In this document: positions 22,379 through 30,439 of the stretch, piece after piece
Position numbering within the stretch: position 1 is the stretch's first letter
Layout: the number at the start of each line of letters is the position of its first letter
NCBI GenBank assembly: GCA_052386975.1
Contig: JBQTJQ010000120.1
Coordinates: 1 to 39,467, forward strand
Source: JACPFV01 sp052386975
GTDB lineage: Bacteria; Pseudomonadota; Gammaproteobacteria; Nevskiales; Nevskiaceae
Direction of reading: 5' to 3'
DNA length: 39,467 nucleotides
Position numbers and translations under genes: made by a program
The notes under the pieces: model-generated
Database searches by the model: none
Told to the model about the DNA's origin: nothing
What the model saw: only the letters and a program-made list of their open reading frames with translations

Positions 22379-23557
22379 TTACAGCGCGCGCAGCGCCTCG
22401 ACGATCGGCGTGCGCACTGCCCGCAGCGCCGGGGGCAGGCCGCCGAGCAGCCCGACCAGGCAGGCCAGCGCCGTGCCCTGCGCCAGCAGCGCCGGCGTGA
22501 CGGCGAAGGCGAAGGCGATCTGGGTGAAGCTCGCGCCGTTGACGGTCGAGACCACGTGGCCGTTGAACAGCAGCCAGGCGCCGGCCCCGCCGACGACGGC
22601 GCCCAGCAGGCACAGCGCCACGCTTTCGAGCATCACCGAGGCCACGACCGGCAGTCCCTGGAAGCCGAGAGCGCGCAGCGTGCCGATCTCGACGCTGCGC
22701 GACTCGATCGAGGCGTACATCGTGTTGACCGCCGCGAACAGCGCGCCGAGGCCCATGATCGAGGCCACCAGCCAGCCGATGGCCCGCATGGCCCGCCCGA
22801 GGATGCCGGTCTGGTTGGCGTAGTAGTCGGTTTCGCGCTGCGCGATGTGCTGCAGCCGCGGATCGCCGGCAATGGTGTCGCGGCACAGTTCGAAGCTGCC
22901 GGCGGACTCGAGCAGCCCGATCATCGAGCTGTAGCTGGTGAGGTCGAACGCCGCCATCACCACCTCGGCGTCGCTCCAGGCCTCCGATTCGAGCGCGCCC
23001 CCGCCGGCCGCGAACGTGCCGACCACGCGCCAGGCGACGTCGGACAGCACGACGGTGCCGCCGGGCGCCAGCCCCTCGAACTGGTCCGCCGCGCCGCGGC
23101 CGACGATCAGCTCGCGCAGGCCCGGCTCGAACATGCGCCCGGCGATGAGCTGCACTTCCGGGCGGATCTCGAGCACGCGCGGGCCGACGCCGCGCACCAC
23201 GACGTTGCCGTCGCGGCCGCTGCGCATCTTCAGCGCGCTGACCGCGTAACGCTCGAGCGACACGGCGGCCGCGCCGTCGGCGAGGCGCCGCAGTCCGGGC
23301 GCGCCCTGCAGCGCCGCGGCCTGGTCGCGCGTGATGGTGCTGCTGCCCTCGAAGTTCTCGCTGCTGCTGATCACGACGACCCGGTCGGCGTGGCCGCTGG
23401 TGGCGTAGGTGCGCTGGAAGCCTTCGGCCATCGCCAGCATGGACACCATCACGCCGGTGACGCCGGCCATGCAGACCACGATGACGGCGGCCACGCCCCA
23501 GCGCGCCGGCAGCGTGCGCAGGTTCAGCGCCGTCACCGCCAGGATGCGCGCCAGCAT
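22379..23557 (-). CDS. FtsX/MacB-type ABC transporter permease (second of pair)
   Basis: A 392-residue permease with one N-terminal membrane segment (about 15-45, WGVAAVIVVCMAGVTGVMVS), a large periplasmic domain (about 50-265) and three C-terminal segments. This is the FtsX-like layout used by MacB, LolCE and FtsX. The last part includes RAIGWLVASIMGLGALFAAV, SVEIGTLRALGFQG (cytoplasmic coupling loop), VASVMLESVALCLLGAVVGG and ALACLVGLLGGLPPALRAVR. It starts three bases after the stop of the preceding permease, so the two are a pair. No ATPase or membrane-fusion gene is adjacent. Substrate unknown; lipid or lipoprotein export or mechanical signalling to a hydrolase are the family options. 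Confidence 0.88.
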   Translation of the reverse strand: MLARILAVTALNLRTLPARWGVAAVIVVCMAGVTGVMVSMLAMAEGFQRTYATSGHADRVVVISSSENFEGSSTITRDQAAALQGAPGLRRLADGAAAVSLERYAVSALKMRSGRDGNVVVRGVGPRVLEIRPEVQLIAGRMFEPGLRELIVGRGAADQFEGLAPGGTVVLSDVAWRVVGTFAAGGGALESEAWSDAEVVMAAFDLTSYSSMIGLLESAGSFELCRDTIAGDPRLQHIAQRETDYYANQTGILGRAMRAIGWLVASIMGLGALFAAVNTMYASIESRSVEIGTLRALGFQGLPVVASVMLESVALCLLGAVVGGAGAWLLFNGHVVSTVNGASFTQIAFAFAVTPALLAQGTALACLVGLLGGLPPALRAVRTPIVEALRAL

Positions 23558-23560
23558 CGC

Positions 23561-24724
23561 TCAGGTCCGGGCCAGCGCGGCCATGACCGACAGCCGCGCC
23601 GAATGCCAGGCCGGGACCAGGGCGGCGAGCAGGCCGAGCGCGAACGCCAGCGCCGCGCCGCCCAGCACGATCGGCCACTCCAGGCGCAGGAACGGCAGCA
23701 CCGCCGCCACCGCGGCGGCCAGCGGCTTCAGCGCCGCCCATGCCAGCGCGAGCCCGGCCAGCCCGGCCGCTACGCACAGCAGCAGCGACTCGACCGCGAC
23801 CAGTGCGGCGACGCGGGCGTCGGTGAAGCCGAGCGTCTTGAGCACCGCCAGCTCGGGGATGCGCTCGCGGAAGGCGCGCATCATGGTGTTGCCGGCGACG
23901 ATCAGCAGCGTGAAGAACACCGCCGACAGGATCGACGTGACGATCAGGCCGACGTCGCCGACCTGCGACAGCTGGGTGCGCTGCTGCTCGGCCTCGGTCT
24001 GGGTGCGCGTGGGATTGCCGGAGTTCTGGAACAGCGCGTCGATGGCCTTGCCCAGCGTCGGCGCCAGCGCGGGGCTCGTCATCTTGACGATGTAGAGGTC
24101 GACGACGTCGCGCCGCGCGCGCGCCTCGTTGACGTAGTCGTAGCGCACGAACGAGCGCAGCGCCGTGACCTCGCCGAGCAGCTCCTCGTTGAAGTCGAAG
24201 ATGCCGATCACGTCGAACTCCCAGGCGTGGCCGCCGTCGCGGCGCTGCACGTAGTTCGAGGTGACCTGGATGTGGTCGCCGACCTTCCAGCCGAGCTTGG
24301 CCGCCATCTGCCGCCCGGCGATGAGGCCGGTGCGGGTCTCGCGGAAGGCCCTCAGGTACTCGGGCGTGGTCACGAAGCGCGCGTCGGCGAAGATGGTTTC
24401 ATCGGTCGCCACGGCGAGCCCGGTGTCGGCGCGGAAGGTCGCGTACGACATCGGGAACAGCACGCCCGGCGTCACCACGCGCACGCCGGGCAGCGCCTCG
24501 ATGCGGCTGCGGAAGGCGTAGGGCAGGCCGCGGTCGAGGCGCCCGTAGCGGTCCGTGGTCAGCAGGTTGTCGGCGCCGGCCAGGCGCGCGTCGAGGTGGA
24601 ACACGCTGTTGAACGCCTGCAGCATGCCGAACAGCATGAAGGCGATGGCGATCGAGGCGAACGTGGTCATGGTGCGCACGCGCCGCCGCCACAGCATGGC
24701 CCAGACCAGCGGCAGGAAACGCAC
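23561..24724 (-). CDS. FtsX/MacB-type ABC transporter permease (first of pair)
   Basis: A 387-residue permease with the same layout as its downstream partner: an N-terminal basic stretch (WRRRVRTMTTFASIAIAF) with a membrane segment, a periplasmic domain (about 45-255), and three C-terminal segments (VGLIVTSILSAVFFTLLIVA, VESLLLCVAAGLAGLALAWA, ALAFALGLLAALVPAWHSAR). The coupling motif RERIPELAVLKTLGFTDARV is clear. It begins 12 bases after the NlpC/P60 lipoprotein gene and ends three bases before the other permease, so the three are likely co-transcribed. The two permeases are diverged from each other, consistent with a heterodimer like LolC/LolE. Confidence 0.88.
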   Translation of the reverse strand: MRFLPLVWAMLWRRRVRTMTTFASIAIAFMLFGMLQAFNSVFHLDARLAGADNLLTTDRYGRLDRGLPYAFRSRIEALPGVRVVTPGVLFPMSYATFRADTGLAVATDETIFADARFVTTPEYLRAFRETRTGLIAGRQMAAKLGWKVGDHIQVTSNYVQRRDGGHAWEFDVIGIFDFNEELLGEVTALRSFVRYDYVNEARARRDVVDLYIVKMTSPALAPTLGKAIDALFQNSGNPTRTQTEAEQQRTQLSQVGDVGLIVTSILSAVFFTLLIVAGNTMMRAFRERIPELAVLKTLGFTDARVAALVAVESLLLCVAAGLAGLALAWAALKPLAAAVAAVLPFLRLEWPIVLGGAALAFALGLLAALVPAWHSARLSVMAALART

Positions 24725-24736
24725 CGGGCGGCCTCG

Positions 24737-25255
24737 TCAGTCCTCGCGGATGTAGCGCACCGCGCCGACGTAGCGGTCGCGCCAGTGCTTCGCGGTGACC
24801 TTGATCACCTCGACTTCGCCGTCGCGCACCGGCGCGTGCACGGCTTCGCCGTCGCCGATGAACATCACCACGTGCAAGTCAGCGGCCTTGCGGTCGCCGA
24901 AGTGGTAGAACAGCAGGTCGCCCGGGCGCGCGTCCTTGAACTTGATCGCCCGTCCGGCCCTCTTCTGCGCCGCGGCCGAGCGCGGCAGCTTGATGCCGGC
25001 CTGCTGGTAGCTGTACAGCACCAGGCCGCTGCAATCGAAGCCCTCGGACGGGCTCTCGCCGCCGTACTGGTAGTCCTCGCCGACCTGGTCGAGCGCGGTC
25101 TCGACCACCTCCTCGCGCTGCTCGTCGGCTTTCGACTGGAACATCCCGCAGCCGGAAGCAAGCAGGAACAGGGGACAGACCACCATTTCCACGATGCGCC
25201 TGGGTTTCGCCGTGGGGGTCCCGGAATTGGTGGTCTGTCCCCGGTCTGCGCTCAT
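24737..25255 (-). CDS. NlpC/P60-family peptidoglycan endopeptidase, lipoprotein
   Basis: A 172-residue cell-wall hydrolase. The catalytic Cys75 is in GFDCSGLVLYSYQQAGI, with the His in LHVVMFIGDGEAVHAP. KFKDARPGDLLFYHF is also typical of NlpC/P60. The lipobox LASGC puts the lipidated Cys at residue 36. The start ATG overlaps the stop of the GST gene (ATGA), giving a long n-region (MSADRGQTTNSGTPTAKPRR). Much of the n- and h-region, including QTTNS and EMVVCPLF, is encoded by the two arms of a repeat at 25171-25242. A shorter start at the internal GTG or ATG would give an 11-13 residue signal with no positive charge, so the long start is preferred. Permease genes follow directly. Confidence 0.9.
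   Translation of the reverse strand: MSADRGQTTNSGTPTAKPRRIVEMVVCPLFLLASGCGMFQSKADEQREEVVETALDQVGEDYQYGGESPSEGFDCSGLVLYSYQQAGIKLPRSAAAQKRAGRAIKFKDARPGDLLFYHFGDRKAADLHVVMFIGDGEAVHAPVRDGEVEVIKVTAKHWRDRYVGAVRYIRED
25171..25242. repeat. family A palindromic repeat inside the NlpC/P60 gene start
   Basis: GGGGACAGACCACCATTTCC (25171-25190) pairs with GGAATTGGTGGTCTGTCCCC (25223-25242), with one mismatch region and a 32-base loop. The whole element is within the signal-peptide coding region of the minus-strand lipoprotein gene. Confidence 0.88.
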
Positions 25256-25863
25256 TGGGGCGGCGGCGCCGTCTTCTGCATCGACGGCCGCTGCGCGAAC
25301 ACCGTGTACCAGTGGGCGAGGGCGTCGCGCTCCTTGCGCCATTCGAGGTAGGGCAGTCGGAAGTCGAGGTAACCGAGCGCGACGCCGCAGGTGATCTCGC
25401 AGAGGCCCGGCGTCTGCAGCGCCAGCAGCCCGGCGTCGCGATTGAGCTGGTCGAGCGCGCGGCGGATCGCGGCGGTCTGGCGGTCGAGGAACGGGATGTA
25501 GTGGATGCTCTCGGGGCGGCGCTTCTCCATGACGATGCCGACCGCGGCGTCGATCACGCCGTCGGCCAGCTGCGCGCGCCGCAGCACTTCCCAGCGCTTG
25601 GCGCCGCGCGACAGCGTGGCCAGGCCGGCCTTCCTGTGGGTGAGGTAGTCGAGGATCAGCGCGCTGTCGAGCAGGGCCTCGTTCCTGTCGGTGACCAGCG
25701 TCGGCACTTTCGACAGCGGGTTGGCCGCCAGCATTTCGGGCGGCGGGTTGAACGGGTCGGTGACGATCTCCTCGATTTCGCCGGCCAGCCCCAGCTCCTC
25801 GATGGCGATGCGGACCTTGCGCCCGTACGGCGAAGTCTTGCTGGAGTAGAGCTTCATCGGCAT
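25252..25863 (-). CDS. glutathione S-transferase family protein
   Basis: A 203-residue GST-fold protein: thioredoxin-like N-terminal domain (MKLYSSKTSPYGRKVRIAIE, with KVPTLVTD and ALLDSALILDYL forming the glutathione site) and an all-helical C-terminal domain. The start region SSKTSPYGRKV resembles the beta-etherase/YibF-like group of bacterial GSTs. Specific substrate unknown. Start is ATG 25863 or, two codons later, ATG 25857. It follows trxB in the same direction across a family A repeat, and its stop overlaps the start of the NlpC/P60 gene. Confidence 0.88.
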   Translation of the reverse strand: MPMKLYSSKTSPYGRKVRIAIEELGLAGEIEEIVTDPFNPPPEMLAANPLSKVPTLVTDRNEALLDSALILDYLTHRKAGLATLSRGAKRWEVLRRAQLADGVIDAAVGIVMEKRRPESIHYIPFLDRQTAAIRRALDQLNRDAGLLALQTPGLCEITCGVALGYLDFRLPYLEWRKERDALAHWYTVFAQRPSMQKTAPPPQ

Positions 25864-25883
25864 GGCGGCACTCTAACCGAATC

Positions 25884-25965
25884 AAAAAAAGGGGACAGAA
25901 CTATTTTTCCCGAGGGTGTGCGGCAGCGGCCTTCGGGCCAAAAAAATAGTTCTGTCCCCTTTATT
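25884..25965. repeat. family A palindromic repeat, trxB/GST gap
   Basis: GGGGACAGAACTATTTTT after an A-run pairs with AAAAATAGTTCTGTCCCC before a T-rich stretch; loop of about 33 bases. It has the same stem as the repeat at 33345. It lies downstream of trxB and upstream of the GST gene, so it may attenuate or terminate trxB transcription. Confidence 0.9.
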
Positions 25966-25976
25966 TCCGCCTTTTT

Positions 25977-26930
25977 TCAGCTCTTCAGCGCGTCGAGATA
26001 TTTCTCGGCGTCGAGCGCCGCCATGCAGCCGGTGCCGGCGCTGGTCACGGCCTGGCGGTACACGTGGTCCATGACGTCGCCGGCGGCGAACACGCCGGGA
26101 ATGCTGGTCGCGGTGGAGTCGCCCTCGCTGCCGCCGCGCACCTTGATGTAGCCGCCCGCCATGTCGAGCTGGCCTTCGAAAATCCTGGTGTTCGGCTCAT
26201 GCCCGATGGCGATGAACACGCCCTTGACGTCGAGCGCCCGCGTGCCGCTGGCGCCGTTGACGCCGCGCACGCGCGCGCCGGTGACGCCCGAAGCGTCGCC
26301 CAGCACCTCGTCGAGCGTGTGGTTCCAGATGACCTCGGCCTTGCCCTCGGCCACCCGCCTGGCCAGCTTGTCGTGCAGGATTTTCTCGCCGCGGAACTTG
26401 TCGCGGCGGTGGACCACGTAGACCTTGCTGGCGATGTTGGCGAGATACAGTGCTTCCTCGACCGCGGTGTTGCCGCCGCCGATCACCGCCACGTCCTGGC
26501 CCTTGTAAAAAAACCCGTCGCAGGTGGCGCAGGCGCTCACGCCCTTGCCGCTGAACGCCTTCTCGGACGGCAGGCCCAGGTACTTGGCCGACGCGCCGGT
26601 GGTGATGATCAGCGCATCGCAGGTGTAGCTGCCCTGGTCGCCCTTGAGCGTGAATGGGCGCCGCTTCAGGTCCACGGCGTTGATGTGGTCGAACACGACT
26701 TTCGTGTCGAAGCGCTCGGCATGCTTCTGCATCCGCTCCATCAGCGCCGGGCCGAGCAGGCCCTCGACGTCGCCGGGCCAGTTGTCGACCTCGGTGGTGG
26801 TCATCAGCTGGCCGCCCTGCTGCAGGCCGGTGATCAGCACCGGCTTGAGGTTGGCGCGCGCGGCGTAGACCGCGGCCGTGTAACCGGCCGGGCCGCTGCC
26901 GAGGATGATGAGGGGATGGTGGCTGGACAT
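25977..26930 (-). CDS. trxB: thioredoxin-disulfide reductase
   Basis: FAD flavoprotein that reduces thioredoxin with NADPH. The 317-residue product has the FAD-binding LIILGSGPAGYTAAVYAARA at the N-terminus, QGGQLMTTTEVDNWPG, the redox-active CATC at 134-137, the NADPH-binding VAVIGGGNTAVEEALYLAN, HRRDKFR and the C-terminal GVFAAGDVMDHVYRQAVTSA. Length matches E. coli TrxB (321). Start is ATG 26930, the family position. It is divergent from sppA; the 60-base gap holds a CCCTTA-N2-TAAGGG dyad that may be an operator. Confidence 0.96.
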   Translation of the reverse strand: MSSHHPLIILGSGPAGYTAAVYAARANLKPVLITGLQQGGQLMTTTEVDNWPGDVEGLLGPALMERMQKHAERFDTKVVFDHINAVDLKRRPFTLKGDQGSYTCDALIITTGASAKYLGLPSEKAFSGKGVSACATCDGFFYKGQDVAVIGGGNTAVEEALYLANIASKVYVVHRRDKFRGEKILHDKLARRVAEGKAEVIWNHTLDEVLGDASGVTGARVRGVNGASGTRALDVKGVFIAIGHEPNTRIFEGQLDMAGGYIKVRGGSEGDSTATSIPGVFAAGDVMDHVYRQAVTSAGTGCMAALDAEKYLDALKS

Positions 26931-26965
26931 GAGGCGCAGTAGGTTACCGGAAACTTGCTCGCTAA

Positions 26966-26979
26966 CCCTTAGATAAGGG
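26966..26979. promoter_or_regulatory. dyad CCCTTA-GA-TAAGGG between divergent trxB and sppA
   Basis: A perfect 6-bp inverted repeat with two-base centre sits in the middle of the 60-base divergent gap, four bases before a TAAACT box (26983-26988) that is a likely -10 for sppA. Its position suits an operator, but a 6-bp arm could be chance. Confidence 0.3.
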
Positions 26980-26990
26980 CGGTAAACTGG

Positions 26991-28862
26991 ATGTCAATGT
27001 CTGAACCCAAGTCACTGCTCGGCCGCGTGTTCGGCTGGATTGGCGGCCTGATCGCGCTGGTCTACCGGCTGATCGTCATCGGCCTGTTCCTGGTGGTCGC
27101 CGTCGGCATCTGGCTGGCAGTCCGCGGTGGCCCGGTGCCGAGCGTGGAAAGCAACATCGCGCTGGTGATCTACCCGTCCGGCCAGCTGGTCGACGCGCGC
27201 GAGCAGGACCCGACCCAGCGCTTCTTCGAGCAGCTGTCCGGCGAGCCGCCGTCGCAGACGCCGGTGCGCGACCTGACCGACGCGCTGGAAAAGGGCGCCG
27301 ACGACCCGCGCATCTCGGTGGCGGTGCTCAAGCTCGTCCAGATGTGGGGCGCCGGCTTCGCCCAGGCCCAGGAGATCGCCACCGCGGTCAAAAAATTCCG
27401 CGCCGCCGGCAAGCCGGTGTACGCCTACGGCCCGGGCTACGACCAGGCCAGCTACCTGATGGCGGCGCAGGCCGAGACCCTCACGCTCGACCCGATGGGC
27501 ATGGTGCTGATCGAAGGCCTGGACGTGTACCAGAACTTCTTCAAGGAAGGCCTCGACAAGCTCGGCGTCAACGTCCACATCTTCCGCGTCGGCGAATACA
27601 AGTCGGCGGTCGAGCCGTTCGAGCGCAACGACATGTCGGCCGAGGCCAAGGAAGCCAACCTCGACTGGCTCGGCGACCTGTGGCTGACCTACCGCCGCGA
27701 GGCCGGCGCCGCGCGCAAGCTGCCGGACACCGCGGTGCAGGCCTACGTCGAGACCATGGCCACGGCCCTGACCCAGAACGGCGGCGACGCCGCCGGGCTG
27801 GCCAAGGCGGCGAGGCTGATCGACGAGATCGAGACCCAGCAGGAATTCCGCGCGCGCGTGGCCAAGATCGTCGGCTGGGACGACGAGCGCGGCACCTTCC
27901 GCCAGGTCAACCACACGCAGTACCTCGACGTGCTCGAGCACGAGCGCGGGCTCTCCCCGCCGAACGGCGACAAGATCGTCGAGCTGGTGGTGGCACAGGG
28001 CGAGATCGTCGACGGCGACAGCGAGCCGGGCCTCGCCGGCGCCGACACCATCGCGCGCCAGCTGGCCGAAGCCCGCCTCGACGACGACGTCGCCGCGGTG
28101 GTGCTGCGCATCGACTCGCCGGGCGGCAGCGTGTTCGCCTCGGAGCGCATCCGCCGCGAAGTCAAGGCGCTGCAGGCCGACCGCAAGCCGGTGGTGGTGT
28201 CGATGGGCAACGTCGCGGCATCGGGCGGCTACTGGATCGCGATGGACGCCGACGAGATCTGGGCGCACGACACGACCATCACCGGCTCGATCGGCATCTT
28301 CGCGCTGCTGCCGACTTTCGAGAAGCCGCTGGCCAAGATGGGCATCCACACCGACGGCGTCGGTACCACGCCGCTGGCCGGCGCGTTCCGCGCCGACCGG
28401 CCGCTGTCGCCCGACGCCACCACCGTGATCCAGACCCAGCTCGAGCAGGGCTACAAGCTCTTTACCGAAGGCGTGGCGGCGGCACGCGAGCTGCCGATCG
28501 CCAAGGTGCAGGAGATCGCGCGCGGCCGCGTCTGGAGCGGCGCTGATGCGATCGCGCTGGGGCTGGTCGACCAGGTCGGCAACTTGAACGACGCGATCGC
28601 GGCGGCTGCGCGGCTGGCCAGGCTCGAGCCGGACGCCTGGCGCCTGCGCGAGGCGGTGGAGGAGCGGCCGCTGCCGCTGCTGCGCGTGCTGGAGCTGGTC
28701 GGCACCTCGCGGATGCGCGCGGCGGCGAAAGCCTGGCTGCCGGAGGCCGCGTTGAAGCCGGTCGAGCGCGTGGCGCGCAAGCTGCGCTGGCTGTCCGACC
28801 CGCGCGGGTTGTACGCGCATTGCTTCTGCACGCCGTCGCTCGGGCATTCCACTCCCCCGTAA
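26991..28862 (+). CDS. sppA: signal peptide peptidase SppA, 67K type
   Basis: Inner-membrane serine protease (S49) that degrades cleaved signal peptides. The 623-residue product has an N-terminal membrane segment (about 20-45, VYRLIVIGLFLVVAVGIWLAV) and tandem S49 domains, as in the long E. coli form. The catalytic Lys204 is in FRVGEYKSAVEPFERNDMS, and the Ser411 nucleophile in GNVAASGGYWIAMDADE. It ends with an unusual Cys- and Pro-containing tail (HCFCTPSLGHSTPP). ATG 26991 or ATG 26997 are both possible; a TAAACT box just upstream suggests a very short or leaderless mRNA. The alpha/beta hydrolase gene starts at the next base. Confidence 0.94.
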   Translation: MSMSEPKSLLGRVFGWIGGLIALVYRLIVIGLFLVVAVGIWLAVRGGPVPSVESNIALVIYPSGQLVDAREQDPTQRFFEQLSGEPPSQTPVRDLTDALEKGADDPRISVAVLKLVQMWGAGFAQAQEIATAVKKFRAAGKPVYAYGPGYDQASYLMAAQAETLTLDPMGMVLIEGLDVYQNFFKEGLDKLGVNVHIFRVGEYKSAVEPFERNDMSAEAKEANLDWLGDLWLTYRREAGAARKLPDTAVQAYVETMATALTQNGGDAAGLAKAARLIDEIETQQEFRARVAKIVGWDDERGTFRQVNHTQYLDVLEHERGLSPPNGDKIVELVVAQGEIVDGDSEPGLAGADTIARQLAEARLDDDVAAVVLRIDSPGGSVFASERIRREVKALQADRKPVVVSMGNVAASGGYWIAMDADEIWAHDTTITGSIGIFALLPTFEKPLAKMGIHTDGVGTTPLAGAFRADRPLSPDATTVIQTQLEQGYKLFTEGVAAARELPIAKVQEIARGRVWSGADAIALGLVDQVGNLNDAIAAAARLARLEPDAWRLREAVEERPLPLLRVLELVGTSRMRAAAKAWLPEAALKPVERVARKLRWLSDPRGLYAHCFCTPSLGHSTPP

Positions 28863-29690
28863 ATGGGCGTCCTCCGCGTCGAGGGCGCGCGGCTCTACTA
28901 CCAGCTGGCCGGGTCCGGTCCGCCGCTGGTGCTGCTGCACGGCCTGGGCGCCAGCGGCCTGGACTGGGAATACCAGGTCCCCGAGTTCTCTAAGCACTTC
29001 CGGGTCGTGGTGCCGGACTTCCGCGGGCACGGCGCCAGCGACCGCACCGGCGATTACAGCGTGCAGCGTTTCGCCGACGACACCTGGCGCCTGCTGGACC
29101 GCCTGCGCATCGCGGCGCCGACCCTGGTCGGCCACTCGATGGGCGGGGCGGTGGCCATGCAGATGGCGCTGGACCGGCCCGGCTGCGTGCCGCGCATGGT
29201 GCTGACCAACACCCTGCCGAGCTTCCGCACCGACACGGTCGGCAAGCGCTTCATGCTGTGGACGCGCCTGATGATGATGAGCCTGCTCGGGCCGCGCCGG
29301 CTGGCCGAGATCATGACGCGGCGCAGCTATCCGCGCGCCGACCAGGCCGCGCTGCGCGCCCGGGTGGCGAAACGCAACGCGCGCAACGACCGCAACGTCT
29401 ACGCCGCCACGATCCGCGCGCTGACCCGCTGGTCGGTGGAGGACCGCGTCGCCCAGCTGGCCATGCCGGTGCTGGTGATGGCCGCCGAGCACGACTACGT
29501 GCAGCGCCTGGACGTGGAGCGCTTCGTCAGCACCCTGCCCAACGGCTGGCTGCGCCACTTCCCGGGCGCGCGCCACGGCCTGCCGCTCGAGATGCCGGCC
29601 GAGTTCAACGGCGCGGTGCTGGAGTTCCTGCGGCAGGCGGCGGAGGCCCCTGCCGCCGGCAGCGCTCCAGCTGCAGCGCACGGTTCGTGA
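28863..29690 (+). CDS. alpha/beta hydrolase
   Basis: A 275-residue alpha/beta-hydrolase fold protein. Oxyanion region LVLLHGLGASGLDWEYQ, nucleophile Ser92 in VGHSMGGAVAMQM, acid Asp in VMAAEHDYVQRL and His in FPGARHGLPLE complete a triad. PDFRGHGASD is typical of esterase/lactonase-like members. Substrate unknown. It starts directly after the sppA stop, so it is likely in the same transcript. Its last 86 bases overlap the 3' end of the minus-strand glycerophosphodiester phosphodiesterase gene. The Ala/Pro-rich C-terminal tail (APAAGSAPAAAHGS) lies in that overlap. Confidence 0.88.
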   Translation: MGVLRVEGARLYYQLAGSGPPLVLLHGLGASGLDWEYQVPEFSKHFRVVVPDFRGHGASDRTGDYSVQRFADDTWRLLDRLRIAAPTLVGHSMGGAVAMQMALDRPGCVPRMVLTNTLPSFRTDTVGKRFMLWTRLMMMSLLGPRRLAEIMTRRSYPRADQAALRARVAKRNARNDRNVYAATIRALTRWSVEDRVAQLAMPVLVMAAEHDYVQRLDVERFVSTLPNGWLRHFPGARHGLPLEMPAEFNGAVLEFLRQAAEAPAAGSAPAAAHGS

Positions 29691-30429
29691 ACACCCAGTC
29701 CACGCCGCGCGCCGCCTCGCGGTAGAGCAGGGCGGGCGAGGTCGGGAAGCCCGAGCCGACGCGCTGCCCGGCGCCGTGGTGGGCGCGGATGTGGCGCGCG
29801 CGCAGCGCCGCGTAATGACAGGCGAAGCCGCCGCGCTTCGAGGCCTGCGCTTCGGCGCCGATCGCGCCGGAATTCAGGCGGGCAATGCCGAGCGTGCGCG
29901 CCGCGGGCAGCGACGGCAGCCGCGCGAACATTTCCGGCGCCAGGCTCAGCACGTGGCAGCGGCTGGAGGCGAGCGCCGGCGCCAGCGCCTCGGCCAGGCG
30001 GCGGTCCTGCAGTCCCGGATCGGGATAGCGCTCGGCCTTGAGCTCGACCATCAGGTGGAACTCGCCGCTGTAGCGCCGCACCAGCTCGTGCAGTGTCGGC
30101 ACCTGCGGGAAGCGCGCCAGCACGTCCGCCAGCCCCAGGTCGGCGAGGCGCGCGCGGCTGCCGTACAGCCGCAGGAAGTCGGCGTCGTGGAACACCACCG
30201 GCACCAGGTCGCGCGTCCAGCGCACGTCGAATTCCAGCCCGAACACGCCGGAGCCGCGCAGCGGGTCGAACGCGGCATAGGTGTTCTCGAGCACCCCCGG
30301 CGCGTCGCGCTGGCCGCGGTGCGAGACGATGGCGACCGCTTCGAGCTGGGCCGCGGTCGGCCGGTGCCGCGGCAGCGCGTAGAGCGCGTCGACGGTCTTG
30401 AGGAAGGCCTGGTCGAGCCAGAGCGGCAT
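29605..30429 (-). CDS. glycerophosphodiester phosphodiesterase family protein
   Basis: A 274-residue GDPD-family enzyme that would hydrolyse glycerophosphodiesters to glycerol-3-phosphate and an alcohol. Family motifs: SHRGQRDAPGVLENTYAAF (catalytic His-Arg and Glu-Asn), GLEFDVRWTRDLVPVVFHD (metal-binding Glu/Asp and catalytic His), and LMVELKAER. The C-terminus has VDWVFTNRALQLERC. No signal peptide is seen, so it is probably cytoplasmic. It lies 10 bases after nadC in the same direction, and its 3' end overlaps the convergent alpha/beta hydrolase gene. Confidence 0.88.
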   Translation of the reverse strand: MPLWLDQAFLKTVDALYALPRHRPTAAQLEAVAIVSHRGQRDAPGVLENTYAAFDPLRGSGVFGLEFDVRWTRDLVPVVFHDADFLRLYGSRARLADLGLADVLARFPQVPTLHELVRRYSGEFHLMVELKAERYPDPGLQDRRLAEALAPALASSRCHVLSLAPEMFARLPSLPAARTLGIARLNSGAIGAEAQASKRGGFACHYAALRARHIRAHHGAGQRVGSGFPTSPALLYREAARGVDWVFTNRALQLERCRRQGPPPPAAGTPAPRR

Positions 30430-30439
30430 GGCGCCGGCC

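Noticed and set aside
22556..25351. 931-codon plus-strand frame across the permease operon
   Set aside because: Shadow of three minus-strand genes with clear membrane or catalytic signatures. It consists of His/Arg/Gln-rich sequence.
28800..28862. Cys/Pro-rich tail of SppA as evidence of a frameshift
   Set aside because: The frame continues to a stop directly before the next ATG, and SppA C-termini are variable, so a frameshift is not needed.
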